44,230 nucleotides of DNA, taken from positions 7,308 through 51,537 of the forward strand of contig DJRJ01000087.1 in NCBI GenBank assembly GCA_002438865.1, written 5' to 3'. Position 1 is the stretch's first letter. The number at the start of each line of letters is the position of its first letter. Shown piece after piece: positions 41,844 through 44,230 of this stretch. The notes below the pieces were generated by a model that saw only the letters and a program-made list of their open reading frames with translations, was not told where the DNA came from and did no database searches. Position numbers and translations under genes: made by a program. This DNA comes from Clostridiales bacterium UBA6363. Lineage in GTDB: Bacteria; Bacillota; Clostridia; UBA1381.

Positions 41844-42722
41844 ATGCTCGAAAATGAAGTTGTAATCACAGGTAAGCGTGCATTTGCACGCTCATTTGCA
41901 AAAATAAATCTCACACTTGACGTTACGGGAAAGCGTGAGGACGGTTACCACAATGTCGAAATGGTTATGCAGTCGGTATCGCTTTTCGATTTTATCATTG
42001 CGGAAAAGCGTGAGGACAGAATAGAGCTTTCAACAAATCTGAAATATCTTCCCGTAAACGAAAAAAATATTGCTTACAAAGCAGCAATGATGTTTTTTGA
42101 GTATACAGGCATAAAAGGCGGAATAAAATTAACCGTACGCAAAAACATTCCCGTAGCGGCAGGACTTGCCGGCGGAAGCGGTGACTGCGCCGCCGTACTT
42201 TGTTTAATGAACAAGCTGTACAATGCCGGACTTTCCACGGAGGAGCTGTGTGCACTCGGCGCAAAATGCGGCGCCGACGTTCCGTATTGCATATTTGCCG
42301 AAACCATGCTTGCATCGGGAATAGGAGATGTGCTATCTCCCCTGCCCCATATGCCGCAATGCACAATTTTGCTTGTAAAGCCGAACATAAACGTATCAAC
42401 CGCCGCCGTATATGAAAGCATTGACAATGCTCCCCATACAAAGCGCCCTGATACACGTGCGATGATCTCGGCGCTGGAGGACGGAAATCTTCACGGCATT
42501 GCAAAAAATCTCTGCAACGTTATGGAAAGCGTCACCGAAAATATGTATCCCGTAATACACGGAATAAAAGAAAAAATGATAAAAAACGGTGCACTCGGAG
42601 CAGTTATGAGCGGCTCGGGACCTACGGTTTTCGGAATATTCGACGATTATCAAAAAGCAAAGCTTTCACATGATTCGTTCGCACTTCAGTTTAAGGACAC
42701 ATTTCTGGTAAACACTATTTAG
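41844..42722 (+). CDS. ispE: 4-diphosphocytidyl-2-C-methyl-D-erythritol kinase IspE
   Basis: IspE is the GHMP-family kinase that phosphorylates CDP-ME in the MEP pathway. The 292-aa product has the N-terminal FAKINLTLDVTGKREDGYHNVEMVMQ, the ATP motif IPVAAGLAGGSGDCAAVL and the C-terminal GAVMSGSGPTVFG. ATG 41844 follows ACGGAGG. Its presence beside dxs adds a second isoprenoid enzyme to the OLE operon; IspA, a frequent neighbour elsewhere, is not in the window. Confidence 0.95.
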   Translation: MLENEVVITGKRAFARSFAKINLTLDVTGKREDGYHNVEMVMQSVSLFDFIIAEKREDRIELSTNLKYLPVNEKNIAYKAAMMFFEYTGIKGGIKLTVRKNIPVAAGLAGGSGDCAAVLCLMNKLYNAGLSTEELCALGAKCGADVPYCIFAETMLASGIGDVLSPLPHMPQCTILLVKPNINVSTAAVYESIDNAPHTKRPDTRAMISALEDGNLHGIAKNLCNVMESVTENMYPVIHGIKEKMIKNGALGAVMSGSGPTVFGIFDDYQKAKLSHDSFALQFKDTFLVNTI

Positions 42723-42736
42723 CAAGGAGTGATACT

Positions 42737-43570
42737 ATGGAAAAAGATAATGATAAGGATTTATTGTATGAGGAAATAGCCGATTACTACAGCAATTCGG
42801 ACGAAGAAGACAAGGAATTGCCGATTGCAGATGAGGATATTCCGTCCGCTGATGAGGACATTGCACCTGCAGATGAGAAAAACAAAGCCGAAGAAACGAT
42901 CGAAATCCCTCAGCAGACTTCAAATACCGAGGTTTCAGACGAAGATGATGACGAGGAGGACGCACCGCAAAAGCCGAATGATAAAACGTTTTTCATTATA
43001 TCGGCGGCGGTTGCACTGTCAGTGCTTTTGAGCGTGTTTTTTGCAGGGATTCTCTCCTACAAAAGCGAGGAGGATATTAACTACAGATTTTCACGCATAC
43101 AGACAACATCAAAAAAATATTCACGTGCACAGGAAAAAATCAATCTCACCAATGATGAAATAACCGCACTTGAGGACGAAATTGCCGAAAAGCAATCGGA
43201 GCTTAACACGATAACCGAATATGAAAGCAACACGGGAACAATAAAATCAAAGCAAAGCGCACTTGATTCGGAGCTTAAGGAGCTTAATTCTTCCGTTAAA
43301 AATAAGGAAAAAGTATTATCCGATCTTGAAAACTCCGCATCACGCAAAATACCGTCTATGGTAACGCTGACGCCCGGCTTGTATACCGTCGGCGAAAATC
43401 TTTTCAGCGGAAATTACAATGCAATGGGTGACGGCGCTATCGTTGTATCATCATCAAACGGGGGTGCAAAGATAAACACCACTCTTACTTCGGACGCCGT
43501 TTCGTTCACGCTTGAGGACGGCGACATTGTAAAACTCGAAACAAAAGCGGTATTCAGCAGGGTTCAGTAA
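42737..43570 (+). CDS. Coiled-coil membrane protein of unknown function, paralogue 1
   Basis: The 277-aa product has a very acidic cytoplasmic N-terminus (about 1-80), one membrane segment (about 84-107), a coiled coil (about 125-205, heptads rich in Glu, Lys and Ser) and a C-terminal beta domain beginning LTPGLYTVGENLFSGNYNAMGDG. The C-terminal domain resembles the GxYTVGxDIPxGxYT-type module seen in many extracellular proteins of Bacillota. Predicted orientation puts the coiled coil and beta domain outside. It follows ispE by 14 bp. Role unknown. Confidence 0.78.
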   Translation: MEKDNDKDLLYEEIADYYSNSDEEDKELPIADEDIPSADEDIAPADEKNKAEETIEIPQQTSNTEVSDEDDDEEDAPQKPNDKTFFIISAAVALSVLLSVFFAGILSYKSEEDINYRFSRIQTTSKKYSRAQEKINLTNDEITALEDEIAEKQSELNTITEYESNTGTIKSKQSALDSELKELNSSVKNKEKVLSDLENSASRKIPSMVTLTPGLYTVGENLFSGNYNAMGDGAIVVSSSNGGAKINTTLTSDAVSFTLEDGDIVKLETKAVFSRVQ

Positions 43571-43585
43571 GGAGGCGCAGGAAAT

Positions 43586-44176
43586 ATGGAAACAAAAAAG
43601 AAAATTGTCTACTGCGCCGCTCTCGCAGTTCTGACTGTCGGACTTTCTTTTGCGTTGTATCATCTCGGACGGATATGCAACATAAACTCACGTGCAAATG
43701 TGCTTATGAACAATTCAATGTCCGAACTTAACACCGAATACAACAATGTTAACTCAAAAAAGGAAATGCTCGAAAAGCAAAAGAAAGAGCTGACCTCGCA
43801 GATTAAAGAAAAATCGGGAATAAACAAGGATATAGAAAAAAGCATGAAAGAAATCAACTCTATGACAGAGGAGATTTCAAACGCAAAGAAGAAAAGCGAT
43901 GAGCTTGACGCTCAGATTTCCGAAAAGAACAAAGAGCTTACAGCGGTGGAAAAGATAGCGTCCTCCTCAAGCGGAAAGCGGTTTAACGCAGGAGCCGGCA
44001 CATACACGTGCCCCGCAAACATCGCACCCGGAAGATATACCGTAAGCGGAGACTATACGCTTATAATATATTCCGCAAACGGTTCGCCGAAAGTCAGCGA
44101 GAATTTATCGCACCTCGAAACACAATCCTTTGTGTTTACAATATCCGAGGGCGAGAGAATAAAGCTTGTAAAATAG
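43586..44176 (+). CDS. Coiled-coil membrane protein of unknown function, paralogue 2
   Basis: This 196-aa protein repeats the layout of the gene before it without the acidic tail: membrane segment at about 7-27, coiled coil at about 45-128, and a C-terminal beta domain with TYTCPANIAPGRYTVSGDYTLIIYSANG and the end FTISEGERIKLVK. It lies 15 bp after paralogue 1, with AAGGAGG before the ATG, so the two are probably products of a tandem duplication that act together at the cell surface. Function unknown. Confidence 0.78.
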   Translation: METKKKIVYCAALAVLTVGLSFALYHLGRICNINSRANVLMNNSMSELNTEYNNVNSKKEMLEKQKKELTSQIKEKSGINKDIEKSMKEINSMTEEISNAKKKSDELDAQISEKNKELTAVEKIASSSSGKRFNAGAGTYTCPANIAPGRYTVSGDYTLIIYSANGSPKVSENLSHLETQSFVFTISEGERIKLVK

Positions 44177-44188
44177 CACCCTCTTTGA

Positions 44189-44216
44189 GCCTGTCGACAA
44201 AATATTGTCGACAGGC
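44189..44216. terminator. Hairpin after the last gene
   Basis: A perfect 12-bp stem (GCCTGTCGACAA with its complement) with loop AATA. No T-run follows on the plus strand within the window, so termination is plausible but not certain. Confidence 0.55.
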
Positions 44217-44230
44217 GAAAAAAGTGATAT

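Overview
The window is a chromosomal segment of a low-to-mid GC Gram-positive anaerobe. It is almost certainly class Clostridia (Bacillota), perhaps an uncultured gut lineage. The evidence is the Clostridia-type division/cell-wall cluster, a meso-diaminopimelate-type MurE (DNPR motif), a yaaA-recF-remB-gyrB block, a bifunctional Rel next to recJ, a Spo0E-like peptide, a PASTA-bearing division transpeptidase, and consistent AGGAGG ribosome-binding sites. I saw no rRNA, tRNA, CRISPR array or insertion sequence.

Layout. (1) 1-8000, minus strand: dcw cluster mraZ-rsmH-ftsL-pbpB/ftsI-murE-murF-mraY, with mraY cut by the window edge. It is driven by a promoter followed at once by three 10-bp repeats that look like the MraZ operator. 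(2) 8100-11590, plus strand: a promoter with a structured leader or small RNA, then tex, lgt and a Spo0E-like peptide. (3) 11589-13763, minus: a two-component polysaccharide or teichoic-acid ABC exporter. (4) 13773-14881, plus: a membrane-anchored alpha/beta hydrolase. (5) 14882-16443: an island of about 1.6 kb made almost only of small RNAs. It has a type I toxin-antitoxin module (22-aa hydrophobic peptide) with three antisense-type RNA genes, then three tandem RNA genes that share a long hairpin plus a covarying loop-to-tail pseudoknot, then a fourth, different structured RNA ending in a terminator. (6) 16441-19052: nucleoid-associated protein, zinc-ribbon membrane protein and a secreted or anchored protein of unknown function. 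(7) 19186-21446: hpt and a B12-binding radical SAM protein. (8) 21379-29361, minus: CmpB-like membrane protein, gyrB, remB-like, recF, yaaA, rel and recJ. (9) 29529-30385: nitroreductase and secG. (10) 30541-32920: rpsF-ssb-rpsR behind a probable S6:S18 autoregulatory leader, then rsmA and an XRE regulator. (11) 33225-35461: purC-purB, followed by 3.4 copies of a 76-bp hairpin repeat. (12) 35757-37826, minus: proB-proA. (13) 37899-44176, plus: a large structured RNA of about 640 nt that I identify as OLE RNA, its membrane partner OapA, dxs, tlyA, ispE and two tandem coiled-coil membrane proteins.

The two most notable regions are the OLE locus and the RNA island. The OLE assignment rests on size, its own promoter, dense hairpins, and the characteristic order OLE RNA - small multi-pass membrane protein with a DxxxD motif - dxs - tlyA. 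In the RNA island, the three tandem pseudoknotted RNAs match no family that I can name. Their paired positions change together between copies, which is direct evidence that the structure is selected. Nothing here was checked against a database; functional statements are family knowledge or inference, as marked.
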